Origin: Reticulitermes lucifugus | Lineage: Eukaryota; Arthropoda; Insecta; Blattodea; Rhinotermitidae | Reading direction: 5' to 3' | NCBI GenBank assembly: GCA_026260175.1 | Contig: JAKCWW010004542.1 | Location: 508-23,645, forward strand | Length of the DNA: 23,138 nt | In this document: positions 10,691 through 21,984 of the stretch, in pieces | Numbering within the stretch: the first letter of the stretch is position 1 | How the letters are laid out: each line of letters starts with the position of its first letter | Position numbers and translations under genes: made by a program | The notes under the pieces: model-generated | What the model was told of the DNA's origin: nothing | What the model saw: the letters and a program-made list of their open reading frames with translations, nothing else | Database searches by the model: none

Positions 10691-12570
10691 GTTCAGAAGG
10701 TTAGGTGGAAGAAACCATGTCCTATTTATTGTGAGGTAGTCTTAGAACCCAAGTGGAGGCAATGATGAAAATCAAAATTATTTGTTGTATGACCAGTATT
10801 CAGGTAACTCCCAAAATATGCAACATATATGCTAACCACATTATAATGTGTGTGGTTTCTAGTGACTGTATTTTCATTACGTCCATTCTGACATTGACAA
10901 AATGCTGCATAATTTGTTTTCTTTAGCCACTGTCATCTCTAAAAGCATTCCTGATAAGAGTACAGAATAGGCATAAGTACACTAAGCAGGATACATCTGT
11001 TCTGATGCATGTAATTTCTATCTTTGAAGTACCCAATTCAAATGTGAGCCATATCACCAGCACTTCTGAAGTATTTTGTGTTGTTCGTCAGATCTTGAAG
11101 CCAACAAAAATGTCTTAAAAACAGACAGATAATATTTGTTGTGGATTTTTGGCTCAGTTAATTGCAGGACTAAGATTATGCTACGCATTCTATAATTAAA
11201 CTGTAGTTAATTTGTATTTTGTCAAGTGCTTTAGCAAAAAGTTCTTCAATTACTTATGACAGTCTTTGTTAGGTCTAAAAATCACTGTGCTTCAATAATT
11301 AACTTCATACTTTCAATTTAGTGTCTGTATGTCACGATAGTCTTGCAGTGCGGGCTTTCACTTTCCACATGAGGCCTTTCAACACAATATGGCAAAATTA
11401 CAAGTTACTGTTTATTATGTACATTAATACTGTATAACCCCTCATTGTATATGGTCTGCAACTGCTTCTTAACACATTATGATATTATGAACTTACAAGA
11501 CAAATAAGAACTTTACGGTTCTGTGAACTGTAAGCAGACACAGGAAGTTGCATTTAGTTGAAATTTGTGGGTAGGAATTCTTAACCTAGTTACAAAATGT
11601 AAGGGCAGATACTACTTCAGTATGGACTGTAAGAGAAATTCCTGATTTGGCCAAGACAGTAGAAAATGTAAACATTTCAAAATGTGTAGCCGCTTAGAAT
11701 CTTTGCTGCAAATTCTCCTGACACAGAAATGTGAAAGTAAATCACAATACTCACCTTACATGTAGAATGCTTTTTGCCATGCCTAGAGTACCATAAATTA
11801 CATAACTACCTTATAATGATATGTGTCCTGTCCCTACAGTTCCTCAAGAATAATGTCCATAAAGTTCCCTGTACGAATGCAGACTAATATAGTACAGACG
11901 TAGCATGGCAATAACAGTTTATATATCTACTAACTCCTACCCTCACATCATATCTCAGTACTTAATAGGATACAGTAAGTAATGTTAAAGTGGCACGGTG
12001 CTACATACATAATCTCAGCACAGCTAACCTGCCACACAGTTGCTGTTACCGTGTTTGTTTAATTTTCTATAGATAAGTTGTATGTATGTATATATAGGTA
12101 TATATGTGTATATGTGTGTGTGTATAACACACAGTGTACTTCAGTAATGCCAATAACCAATTTCAAGGGCAACGGACTTAGAAGTACATGCATTATTCTG
12201 TTTGGCACAAAGCTGTATTATACGCAAATAAAATATACATGCATCAAAAGGGTAGAGCTTTGGACCACACTCTGAAAGTAAACATCCAGATTGTTACCAG
12301 TATTTTGGAGAACTTACACAACAGAAATGTTACTTTTTTGGTTCAGTCATTGTGAGTACAACAAAACCTTTAAAAATACTGTGATTCCAAAATAAGCCAG
12401 TGAAGTCAGTTCTGATACACCCCAATTAATAGCCAAGCTTATGAAGCATTTTAACCAGCAATTATATAAAAAAAACTGGTCCCATGTCATTTGTCCCATT
12501 AAATTTGTTTCAGGGAGACATGTATCAAGGAAAAGGAGTAGAAACTCACAGACAATAGAAAGAGTTATAA
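10691..12570. other. AT-rich, CpG-poor stretch without recognisable genes
   Basis: Only 5 CpG occur in 10681-11400. No exon, RNA gene or transposon was recognised. A TATG/TATA/GTGT low-complexity tract lies at about 12078-12125. The plus frame at 12078-12275 arises from it. Confidence 0.45.
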
Positions 12571-12579
12571 TGGCATGTA

Positions 12580-12613
12580 AATAAAATATATTTTGGAAAG
12601 TACTGTTTTTATT
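12580..12613. terminator. Facing poly(A) signal candidates, AATAAA on both strands
   Basis: AATAAA is on plus at 12580-12585 and on minus at 12613-12608 (TTTATT on plus). In AT-rich DNA such hexamers are common by chance. They are listed because they sit between the left CpG-poor region and the region downstream of the minus-strand zinc-finger gene, and could mark convergent transcript ends. Confidence 0.15.
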
Positions 12614-13838
12614 TTTATAAACAATATTCTCTGAAAGTCATCTAAACTACACAACATGCCATATGTTTAGTATGTAAACACAAACACAATTACAATACAA
12701 ATACAAGTTACAACACACACTGATCAGTTCTTGTTAAAATACTGAGGTACTTCCACAGGTAAACATCTATCTATTAGTTATAATCAGTACCAAGTCTCAA
12801 TTATGCCATACACACAGTCACAAGGCTTTGGTGGAACTGTATCATATGAATGGACATATATCTTAAATGCCACAAGAATTCATAGCAAGTCTCATACAGC
12901 ATACATTTGGAATAATTGTAAAATACATCCTGAATGTTAAATTAAGGGGTCAGTCCCATTGATTCTGTCTATTCCAGTAGTTTTGTACTAAGCTTATACA
13001 GATAATGGGCAAAACCATAATAAATTTTGCAATGAAGAGTATGTTCCAAAATTAAAATTAGGATGTTCAGTCATTGCATAATACACTAACTGCAAAGATC
13101 TCACATGTCACTATTCTGAAAACAACAGAACTTTTGTACTATGGATCAGACACATTAACAAGCTGTTCCCTGATCAGATGCAAAGACCATTATAAGTATC
13201 ACCACACTTATAAATCACACACTTCCCTGCATATTATTGTCCTGTTCCTCAAAAGTGTGGTTTATAACACCACTGTAATGTCACATACAAGTAGACCAAG
13301 GTCCCATGCAAGGCACTAGATGTTCATTCAACCATTCTTAGGTCATCAGGTAACACAAAACACCTTACCCAGGAAATACACTACTGCAGATTCTCAGCTC
13401 TTTACAACTTGTGGCTGCAACATGGATTGTACAATAATCTACAAGTATGCATTTGCAATTAGGCTACTTTTATCACTTTTAGACCAATGACTGGACTGGA
13501 AAAAATGGTCTAGGAAAACCTTCCATCTCTATCCTTCATCTATTGATAGTTCTATGCTACGCATACACAGCAAAATTTCATGAAATATTGGAGTAGGATA
13601 TTTCAGCAGAAACTGTAATAGAAAATATACATAAAATTGTGAACACAACCTCTATGATACTTCATAAGTGAATATATAAAATATTATATATAACAAACTA
13701 TACTGCTGCAAATATGTTAAAGGAAACGGGGTGGTGAGAGAGGATCGACAGTGCATTCAGACAGGAAGGGAATATAACTTTACCCAATGTAGGAGATGGC
13801 CATAAAGTCACCGTACTCCTACCTAACTTACCATGTTG
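12614..13838. other. AT-rich non-coding stretch, A/C-rich on plus
   Basis: No gene or named repeat was recognised. The plus strand is rich in ACA and ATAC strings (for example 12660-12720), which would read as U/G-rich RNA if transcribed from minus. That would suit a 3' UTR, but it is weak evidence. Confidence 0.35.
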
Positions 13839-14059
13839 ATCTGTATGTGCATGCCATGTACTTGTACAGTGTACTATGGCACACAGTGTCAATATACAGT
13901 ACTGACAGTGTGCCACACACCACCTTTACAGAGTACCAGGGGCCATGTGCATGCCATGTACTTGTACAGTGTACTATGGCACACAGTGTCAATATACAGT
14001 ACTGTGTGCCACACACCACCTTTACAGAGTACCAGGGGCCATGGCATGCACATACAGAT
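13839..14059. mobile_element. Foldback element with 20-bp perfect inverted ends and an internal ~100-bp tandem duplication
   Basis: Bases 13839-13858 (ATCTGTATGTGCATGCCATG) are the exact inverse of 14040-14059. Between them two units run head to tail: 13846-13945 (100 bp) and 13946-14041 (96 bp). They are identical except for a 4-bp deletion in the second (GTACTGACAGTG against GTACTGTG). Each unit also holds an imperfect hairpin around GGCACACAGTGTCA and, in unit 1, TGACAGTGTGCC. No clear target duplication flanks it. Open frames crossing it are products of the repetition. Confidence 0.65.
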
Positions 14060-14311
14060 TTACATCATAAGTACATAGGCATACAGTGACTTTTCGGCCA
14101 CTCTGTACATTATTGAACATGCAAAAATTTTTACATTAACTTTTATGATTGGTATTGGAGCCCAGCAAATATGGTACAATTACACATGTACATCAAAATT
14201 AAACACTTGGGGAACATTAACCCATCACATGTTGCAAAAATTTACCAGAATTCCTAAGTTCTGTTCATTTCCTTGAAAAAATGTCCAAATATTGTTTATT
14301 TGTTTTTAGGC

Positions 14312-14809
14312 GTGTTTGCCAGATTGCAGAAAGCGACTATTAGCTTCATCATGTCCGTCCGTCTGTCCGCATAGAACAACTTGGCTCCCACTGGATGAAT
14401 TTTCATGAAATTTTATATTTGAGTATTTTTCAAAAATCTGTCAAAAAAATTCAAGTTTCATTAAAATCTGACAAGAATAACAGGTACTTTACATGAAGAC
14501 CTATATAAATTTATGATAATATCTCCCTGAATTCTTCATAGAATGAAATATTTCAGACAAAAGTTGTAGAGAAAATCAAAACACACATTTTAAATCCCCC
14601 CTCCATGAAAATCCTGTAGTTTATGAGATAATGTGGAAAAATATAGAAGAGCCAGACAGGCCATAGATGAAAATATAATATGGTTGCATGCCACATAACT
14701 AAGGCAAGGCAGAGACACACAATCATAATATTTAATACTTGCTGCTTCATAAATGATTGTGTCCGATCTCATAAAATGTTTTATAGCAACACTCACAAAA
14801 ACTGACAAA
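14312..14809. repeat. Probable dispersed repeat starting with a GTCCGTCCGTCTGTCC tract
   Basis: The string CATGTCCGTCCGTCTGTCCG (about 14350-14369) is followed by AT-rich DNA with phrases such as TTTCATGAAATTTTATA. I associate this kind of tract with dispersed repeats in arthropod genomes, but only one copy is in this window, so that is recall rather than proof. The foldback insertion at 14810-15073 sits at its right end. No coding sequence. Confidence 0.25.
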
Positions 14810-15073
14810 CTACAAAACGACATTGATTTCAGGCTTCCACCGCAATGCTGATGAGATCTGCGCTCTTCTGGGATATTATGCGGCGTCGTGAAATAATTGT
14901 TTACCGACGTTTCGGGACAATGTATTGGTCCCATCTTCACGGGTCAAGAGTCCTTTCCAACTCAGACTCTTGACCCGTGAAGATGGGACCAATACATTGT
15001 CCCGAAACGTCAGTAAACAATTACCACACGACGCTGCGTAATATCCCAGAAGAGTGCAGATCTACACAACGAC
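14810..15073. mobile_element. Second foldback insertion, same architecture, near-perfect 98-bp arms
   Basis: CTACAAAACGAC (14810-14821) and CTACACAACGAC (15062-15073) match at 11 of 12 bases and look like an aged target duplication. Inside are a 32-nt unpaired tail (14822-14853), a left arm (14854-14951), a 14-bp spacer and a right arm (14966-15063). The arms are equal in length and match at 91 of 98 positions by my count. Each arm holds the motif GTGAAGATGGGAC, a nine-base loop, then GTCCCGAAACGTC (plus 14978-15011; inverse in the left arm). The same order of tail, arms and motif occurs at 10242-10690, though the arm sequences differ. No coding sequence. Confidence 0.7.
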
Positions 15074-16200
15074 TTATCTGTCATTATGATCTGTTTAGCC
15101 AAACCGTATGACTAAGGAAGACCATGAGCAAAGAAACATTCTTTTGTTTCAATGCAGCATTTATGTGTAATATGCAAAGAGTGCAAACAAATTAGTTGCA
15201 ATATAATTTCTTTCTTGCATAATTCTGTTGCCTGCTGATTGAAATTGTGAGTTAACAGAGATACTAAGTATAATTTATATAAGACTATATGGTTGACTGT
15301 GGTTAGTGTATGTAATTTCACAAATCACCTTGATGTTGTGTCTATTGACTTGTCCATCTGTGTGTTGTCTGATTTATATTGATTAACTTGTTTCATATTC
15401 AACTGTTGATATGACACAAATTGGATCTGTGAAATGAATACATATGTATGTATGTATGTATGTATGTAATTATTCCATATGGCCGGAAATCTTGAATTGA
15501 TTAGTCAAGCTGTAGATAAGGAGATACACAGACAGATCAATAATGAATACACCTAAAAATTGTCTCTGAAATACTGTTACATTGTTGAAAGTGATATGTA
15601 GCTCAACAACACATACAGAACACATTGCTGCATTTTCATTGCAATAATGTATACGCGAATATGCCAAAATGTTATTTTATATGCACATTTCCTACTTTCT
15701 TTGTCTGTCTGTCTCCAGCTACTGGTAATTGACCTGGCAAAATATGCATGTATTTTTGTGAGGATAAAGACAGCTAGTGCAGCAGCTGCTGGCAAAGTCC
15801 TCTGCTTACAACATACATTTCAACAGTGTTCATGTATTCCAACTGGCACTAGTGAACATTATACACACCAGTGATTTACTTGATGTACATCATTTGTACG
15901 GAAAAGCAAAAGTTTACCCTAGCGTTAAACTTGTATAAACACTTACAAAATTGCCTGAAAACTACAAAATCATAAAATTTTCACAAAAATTCTGCTAGGC
16001 ATCTGACAATCTGACCTACAGTTCTTGTGTAACTGTGTGTGTGGTATTTTTGTGACCTCAACAGTCATTCAGACACAACTTACAAGTACCTACAGAACAT
16101 GTACTAAACCTAAAAACATCATCACACCTCTCATCTATCAGTTCAATCTCATTTTTGTAACTGCTTTAAAGTTTACTTTCCAGAGCTAAATTTTAAAATA
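15074..16200. other. Non-coding stretch downstream of the zinc-finger gene
   Basis: No exon recognised. Overlapping frames on both strands near 15470-15874 have no domain signature. Holds a TATG microsatellite, listed separately. Confidence 0.4.
15443..15468. repeat. (TATG)n microsatellite
   Basis: About six perfect tetranucleotide units. Confidence 0.9.
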
Positions 16201-16206
16201 TTTATT
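16201..16206 (-). terminator. Candidate poly(A) signal for the minus-strand zinc-finger gene
   Basis: AATAAA on minus (TTTATT on plus), about 1.3 kb after the stop codon. It is the first canonical hexamer I found downstream on that strand. A longer 3' UTR cannot be excluded. Confidence 0.25.
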
Positions 16207-17511
16207 AGTTTCAGAAAATGTATAAATTATGCTTGTTTCATATCAATCTAACACAAGTCCATTTATATTCAGTATTTAAATGCCAACTAGTATTACTTCC
16301 TATGCTTTTTCTTCATTTGGACTACAAATTATTACAAAGAAGGAATTAACATAATTACTAAGTAAGAATGCAATGGATAAAGGAAGAACTAATGACTTTT
16401 GTGAAGACTTATAATTCACACATGATTTATCTATTCAGTCACAGTTGTTCACATAAAAAAAAATCATTGCTCTGATGTTTATATGCATCACAAGACGAAA
16501 GCATCATTTATCATCTGGATTCCAGAGCAATCAGTCAATGTCACAAGTAATAATCATTTGAGATTTAAAAATACTACTAGTAACTGACATATATAAACAT
16601 TTCACATGCTAAGTCAATAAGGCAAAACATGAACTTACTAAAACATTCAAACCAACATTTCTATGCCCAGTAACACAATACATATAATATCACAGTGCAC
16701 AATGTCATACAGGGTTGGTAGTCAATGTGTAACCCAACTGACAGTTTCTACTGCCATCTACATTTTGAAAACTTCATCACCTGACTTTCTACTCGTTTCC
16801 CAGCCTTTCACTAAACTGCAATGAGAGACATCTGTAAGACCCCAAAAAAAGTTCTGTCATCTATTAAACCTGAGCTTCTTATCTTGATGTCTGTATCTAG
16901 CCAGGGAAACTGGGTCTAAAGAAAAAAAAAAAACTGCTGCCTCTGTAACATTGTGGATAGGTAAATTCCACATCCTCCATTCCATAACCCACAAGGGTGA
17001 TAATGTCTCTGCATCTGTAATTTTCAGGTTCACATCAAATAGTTGGTAATAACTTGCAAACCACAAAACCATCACCTCTCCACCAGCCTGTGAAACAAAT
17101 GTCATTGCTTTTTGCCAACTACATCACCATGCTCAGCAGATTACTTTTTGTCTGGAAAGCTTTGTGAAATAGAGAGCATTCAGAAATATGTAGGTACTAG
17201 ATCAAGATTTGAAATAAATGAGTGAATTATTAAAACCAGAACATACAATAGACATGGTACACTTATCTATATTTATATTTAAAACAGGCATTAAAAATGA
17301 AAATTCAATCATACAATTAAGTATTAAATATCAGCCCTGTTACATCATACAGTATAACTATATAAAAATATATCACTATAACAAATCTGTTCTGACTTTG
17401 GAGAATATTATGAACACTGTAAAACATCCTTGAAGGAACACATAAATCATAAGCAAGGTCATTCCTTAATTACAAATATCCTTGGCATTCATGGCTGCAA
17501 CAACAGATCAA
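16207..17511 (-). other. Likely 3' UTR of the zinc-finger gene
   Basis: This follows the stop codon of the minus-strand gene directly and has no further coding exon. The minus strand is U-rich, as in many insect 3' UTRs. Its extent depends on which poly(A) signal is used. No miRNA site or other element is claimed. Confidence 0.35.
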
Positions 17512-18709
17512 TCAGAGTTGGGCCAGACTCTGTGTGTTACCACATGGTGGTGCCCCATTTGGCTGATAGGTTGCTGCACTAAATGTTAAAGGGGGAGGGG
17601 GTGGAAGAGGTTCCTGTGGCGGAGGTACATGACCCACTAAAGCCAGTGGAGCCATTGTTACGGCAGGAGGGTCAGTTCCTGCTTTGGGTTTCCTTCTTCT
17701 GCGTTTCTTCCCATTTGTGGCCCTTGGTGGCCTATCATGATGACGAACATGATAGGAAAGGCTTGAACTTTGTGTGAAAGCTTTGCCACAGTTCAATGGA
17801 CACACATAAGGTCGTGCACCTGTATGGCGAAGTTTGTGAGTCTTTAGAGTTGATTTCCGATAAAAGGACTGATTACACTGATCACATGGGAATGGACGCT
17901 CATTTGAATGTTTCCTGGCATGGCACTGGAGGGTATATTTCTTCGCAAAGCTTCGACCACAGGCTGTGCACAGGAAAGGTTTTTCTGTTGAATGAGCACT
18001 GGCTTTATGGATCCTCAAATTACCACGATTAGAATACACTTTCCCACACTGATCACAAACACTCGGTTCAAAATCACGAGCTCGCCTTTTGTAAACCTTT
18101 GGTTTATCAGGATCTGTATTATGACGGATACGTTCATGAGTGCTAAGTGCACCACGTGTCGAAAATGATTTGCCACATACAGCACACATGTGTGTTTTCT
18201 CTCCTGTATGAGTAAGCCGATGGTTCTTCAAAGTGAAAGCCCTATCAAATGAACGTCCACACAGATCACAACTGAATGGACGCTCATTTGTGTGTTTACG
18301 ATTATGAACTTTAAGACTGTCCTTCTTAGCAAAAGCCTTGCCACATGTTTGGCAGACAAATCGTTTCAGACCAGTATGGGTTGCTTCATGTGCTTTCAGA
18401 CAAGTCTTGGTAGGAAAAGCTTTTCCACAAGTCAGACAAGCAAAATCTCTTGCACCAGTGTGAACAGTTTCATGACATTTAAGTGCACTGGCACATGTAA
18501 AAACTTTGCCACAAGTCAGGCATTCTCGTGGCGGTCGGTTTGTCAAACCATGAGCTGCGCGTTTATGTTGGGTAAAAGACTGTTTACAATCAAAGTCCAT
18601 GTCACATAGCACACAATGATAGCTAACATCACCCGTACATTCATCTGCTGTAACCTCAGATTCTTCATCTTCACATTTGGTTTCATTCAAAGCTGCTCCA
18701 GTATCAGAC
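17512..18709 (-). CDS. Terminal coding exon of a C2H2 zinc-finger protein (ten fingers)
   Basis: The exon starts just after a CACACAG acceptor (AG at 18711-18710) and ends at a TGA (17514-17512). It completes one codon and gives 398 more residues. It holds ten C2H2 fingers; with residue 1 at the ATG at 18765 of the open frame, the first cysteines are at 51, 82, 110, 138, 166, 194, 237, 266, 294 and 322. Fingers 2-6 and 7-10 form two arrays, with TGxK/R-type linkers in part, parted by a 20-residue basic linker. Finger 10 has C-x3-C instead of C-x2-C. A KKRRRRKPK cluster (353-361) is a likely nuclear signal, and the tail is proline-rich with a PPPPPP run. Known C2H2 arrays of this kind bind DNA in the nucleus, usually as transcription factors; the target is unknown. 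The frame upstream of 18709 is intron, not protein. No specific orthologue is named. Confidence 0.93.
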
Positions 18710-19009
18710 CTGTGTGAATTAAATTCAAAAATCAGAAATCTGACAAGCACGTTGTTCAAAATCACACAACTTTCTAGAGGATTTCTGAATTAATACTGAA
18801 ATGCAAAGTGTCTTAACAACTGCTTAAAATCTAGCCCTCTAACAAAATAAACTACAATTTTATTACACATCCTCCTATGATGCACAGCAAGCTGATACTC
18901 TACTCTAATGCTCTGTTATGTGATACATAATTGTTCTCAAGTTTTATAAATTCACTTCTGCAAGCAAAGACTTCTCACCATGCAAACTACAAATGCAGTA
19001 GTCACATAC
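18710..19009 (-). other. 300-bp GT-AG intron joining the two zinc-finger exons
   Basis: On minus the donor is CCAGG|GTATGT (GT at 19009-19008) and the acceptor is CACACAG|GTCTG (AG at 18711-18710). The left exon ends with two bases, GG, of a codon; the right exon supplies the third, G, giving GGG (Gly), so the frame continues as EEPGSDTGAA. Both open frames run out of domain character exactly at these sites, which supports the splice. Confidence 0.85.
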
Positions 19010-20067
19010 CCTGGCTCTTCCTTTACAGTTTCTTCTGAAGATGTCTGCATGTGCATACGAGCATGTCTCTGTGCCTGGCTCGATGTCGAGAATGCCTTAT
19101 CACATCCTGAACAAGTAAATGGCCTTAGTCCACTGTGAATACAAAGGTGTACCATAAGGCTGTGCTTGCGTGTAAACATAGCCTTACAAACTTCGCATTC
19201 AAATCTTTTTGCAGGGCTTTCATCACCTAACTTTATACCATATTTTGCTGATCCCTTGGGCCTACCAACTTTTCTCTTAGCAGGAACATTATTTTTTCTG
19301 TTACTTTCTTCACTCTTAATTTTTGACACTGTTTGCTTTGTACTTGCTTCACAGCTGTCTTCACTTTCACTTGATTCAGAATTATCATTTATGCCCAGAA
19401 CAACATCAAACTTGTTATCATCACTAGAATCATCTTCAGTGTTCAAAGCGGCTTTCATTCCTGAATTGCTGCTCCCATCTTTAGACTTACTCCTGTTTTC
19501 CTTCTGATTGTAATGACTGTTATTTGATTTGGGAGAGAGGCAGGCAGCATTTCTAGAATTTGAGTTTTGTTGACTGCCTCTCAGGGTACTTTCAGTATCA
19601 CAGTCCAACTCAGTTTCCATTTTACAAATCCCATTACGACAGGGTACATTTACAAAATGTGTGTCAATGTGGATCTGCAAATCATTTGTATCAACTGATG
19701 CTGCAGAGGTAGAGGTCACTCGTTTGAGGTAGTCAAGATCTCTGGTATCCGTTGAAACAGTTTTAGTACGTTTTACACACTCCCGCTTATAATATTCATA
19801 GTGAGCCTCCAAGTCGCTTGTATCAATTGCTATGCTCCTGTTTGAAAAATATGTAGCCTTTGCTCCGTCCTTACTACAGGAGTCTAAATCATGTGTGTCA
19901 ATCCCGACACTTCTACTGTTATTGCTAGACGTGTAATCACTCATTTCCCTTTGTTCAGACTTGATCATTAAATCTTCATGAGTCATGCTGGTGATTTTAG
20001 TTAAGTCTTTAACTTCTGTTGATGCTGACACACATTCACTGTTGAGCATGTCATCTGAGACTGCCAC
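19010..20067 (-). CDS. Internal or first coding exon of the same zinc-finger protein: acidic region, DTxDL motifs, AT-hook-like patch, two fingers
   Basis: On minus an acceptor with a T-rich tract (TTAATTTTTCAG, AG at 20069-20068) opens the exon in phase 0, giving 352 residues starting VAVSDDM. Four DTxDL motifs (DTHDL, DTSDL, DTRDL, DTNDL) lie at exon residues 57, 82, 107 and 126. A Ser/Asp/Glu-rich stretch follows, then AKRKVGRPKGSAK (about 263-275), which looks like an AT-hook, then two C2H2 fingers (about 289-311 and 317-339). IKSE occurs twice and VKEE once, which fit the SUMO acceptor consensus. The upstream exon was not found. Translation may begin at the ATG seven codons into the exon after a non-coding first exon, or in an exon not recognised. 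The open frame continues upstream to an ATG at 20109, but that part is intron if the acceptor is used. No ZAD or BTB domain is visible. Confidence 0.88.
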
Positions 20068-21984
20068 CTGAAAAATTAAGCATAAAAATATAACAGAATG
20101 CAGAGACAAATACCTCTTTAGTTAACACAAAACATGGTTCTAAAAAATATTAACATTCCTCTGACCCTATAATAAAGAACACAAACTTTAAAATTCATAT
20201 GGCACACAACAAAAGCCACACTAGCTAAGAAAATAAAGCCAGAAGTATATGCTTTTGTAAAACTAAGAGTGAAAACAAAACTGAACACCATAAATATGAA
20301 AAGCAATGATTTGAACCAAACAGTACTGTACACCAAAACTAGAATCAACTGCATAATCTGACAGGCATATTTTCAACTATAGTGCCTTTACTTCAAATCG
20401 AAACTTGTATTTCATATTTCATATTTATTTATATATCCAGCAATCCTCAGAGGGTACAATAATCCGCACCATGGGATATGGAATTCGTCAAATAACCTTC
20501 AAATAACATATAATATATCAAATAACATACAATACACTTAAGAATATACTTAACAATATACTTAACAAGCATAGCCATAGGCTTTTGTCAATATGTGACG
20601 ATATCCGTACAAAATAAATACAATTGTACTAATAAGTATAGATGCAGATTATCAAAAACTATTGAATTAATTTTTTTTATTGAATTAAGGTTAAAAGGCA
20701 GAAACCTAAGCAAACATTACAGGCAGAACATAAGCTCATTAAAAAGGTCTTTCCCTTTCTTATGTAAATTTCCACTCAGTAACTTCAATTTCACAAAATT
20801 TTTAAGCTGCAAAAATTTATGAAACATTCAAAATATTGACTGCATGTGTGACTGGTCCCACACAGCATCATCAAGTTCCTCCAGGTATGTCAGAAGAACC
20901 AGGGCAATCACAGTGATGAGAACTAAATTTGCAGCTATGTCCACATTGCCAAATTGTTAAATTTTTAACTGAACACACACTTCTAATTGGGCAAAATTCC
21001 TAAACCCATATCTTACATTCATTCTATACTGAATGTAGTCCTCTAGATGCACTAATGGAACCTACTTTTCCTTCACATAAATAATTTCCCAAAAAGGTGC
21101 AAACTGATCTCTTCCTCAAAGGGGAGGGAAATGTCAGTCCATTTTTAAAACACCATTCTAGCATTTATGTGGTGGTACTGAGACAATATCATGAAAGACC
21201 TAAGTCAAAATACCCAGTCTCCCAGCTAAGATTGATGTTATAGATCTCTAAAATGCAAAGCTGGAGTGCTAGCCTCTTCACCACAATGTCTAGTCTATCT
21301 TCTGTGTGCTACAACTACATTCCACATATAAGAAGTATCACACACACATATCATGCTTGTCATGAAAGTCTAGTGTTCATAACAAACATGCTTCATTACT
21401 TTCTGATACTCTTAATATTGGCAGCATATTTGAGGTTAAAAGTGTGGCTGTTGCAAGATAAATAATGTATCACTGTCAAAGACAAAATTCAATAAAGTCA
21501 TCAAGTGTTATCAACACCCCTGAATGATGTTACACTCACCACCTTCTCAAGTGAATGTTGTAATAAGATTACACACCAAGACTACCACATCTTCCAAGGC
21601 ATGAGTTACAGTTGCATTATATATCTGTCATCAGCAGTTTGTGCATAGATGGACGGCATAACGATTATGAACTTCTGCACAATGACAGCAACACTGTGCA
21701 ATCAAGTGACCATTTATGGACACTTGTTGCCAATGTTTCACAACTGAGTGTTCAACCATTTGTATAGTTATGGACACGAAAACTCATAAACGCCGGGTTC
21801 GAATATTCTAAGCAAATATAAAAATATGTTTGAAAATTGGTAATCTGTGTTCGCTTAACAATATTCGTGTGTCAATTACAGCATTTTTCCTATATTCATA
21901 TGAAATCTTTCATGTAAGCTTCCAACTCCATGACGGAACATTCTTGATGAAAACTACTTCGAATTCTCACCACTCTTCGTGGAC
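20068..21984 (-). other. Probable upstream intron or 5' region of the zinc-finger gene
   Basis: No coding exon recognised. A strong minus-strand donor-like site, AAGGTG|GTGAGT, is at 21540/21539 and could end a non-coding exon. The in-phase frame just before it has a TAG without a later ATG, so it would have to be UTR. Bases 20411-20690 are very AT-rich with repeated CAAATAAC and ACTTAACAA strings and may be an old transposon 3' end, unproven. Confidence 0.3.

Noticed and set aside
13796..14089. Overlapping repetitive frames on both strands (HAMYLYSVLWHTVSIYS-type repeats)
   Set aside because: The peptide repeat comes from the 100-bp DNA tandem duplication and appears in several frames and on both strands, so it is not selected protein.
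17583..18609. Plus-strand frames opposite the zinc-finger exon
   Set aside because: They are antisense shadows of the ten-finger coding exon.
19166..19507. 113-codon plus-strand frame, Leu/Ser-rich
   Set aside because: Antisense shadow of the Ser/Asp/Glu-rich zinc-finger exon.
20118..20354. 78-codon minus-strand hydrophobic frame upstream of the zinc-finger exon
   Set aside because: The hydrophobic run reflects T-rich DNA; no donor in phase 0 follows it, and it does not join the exon at 20067.
21780..21805. B-box-like GGGTTCGAAT near 21798
   Set aside because: No A box at the right distance and no SINE body downstream.
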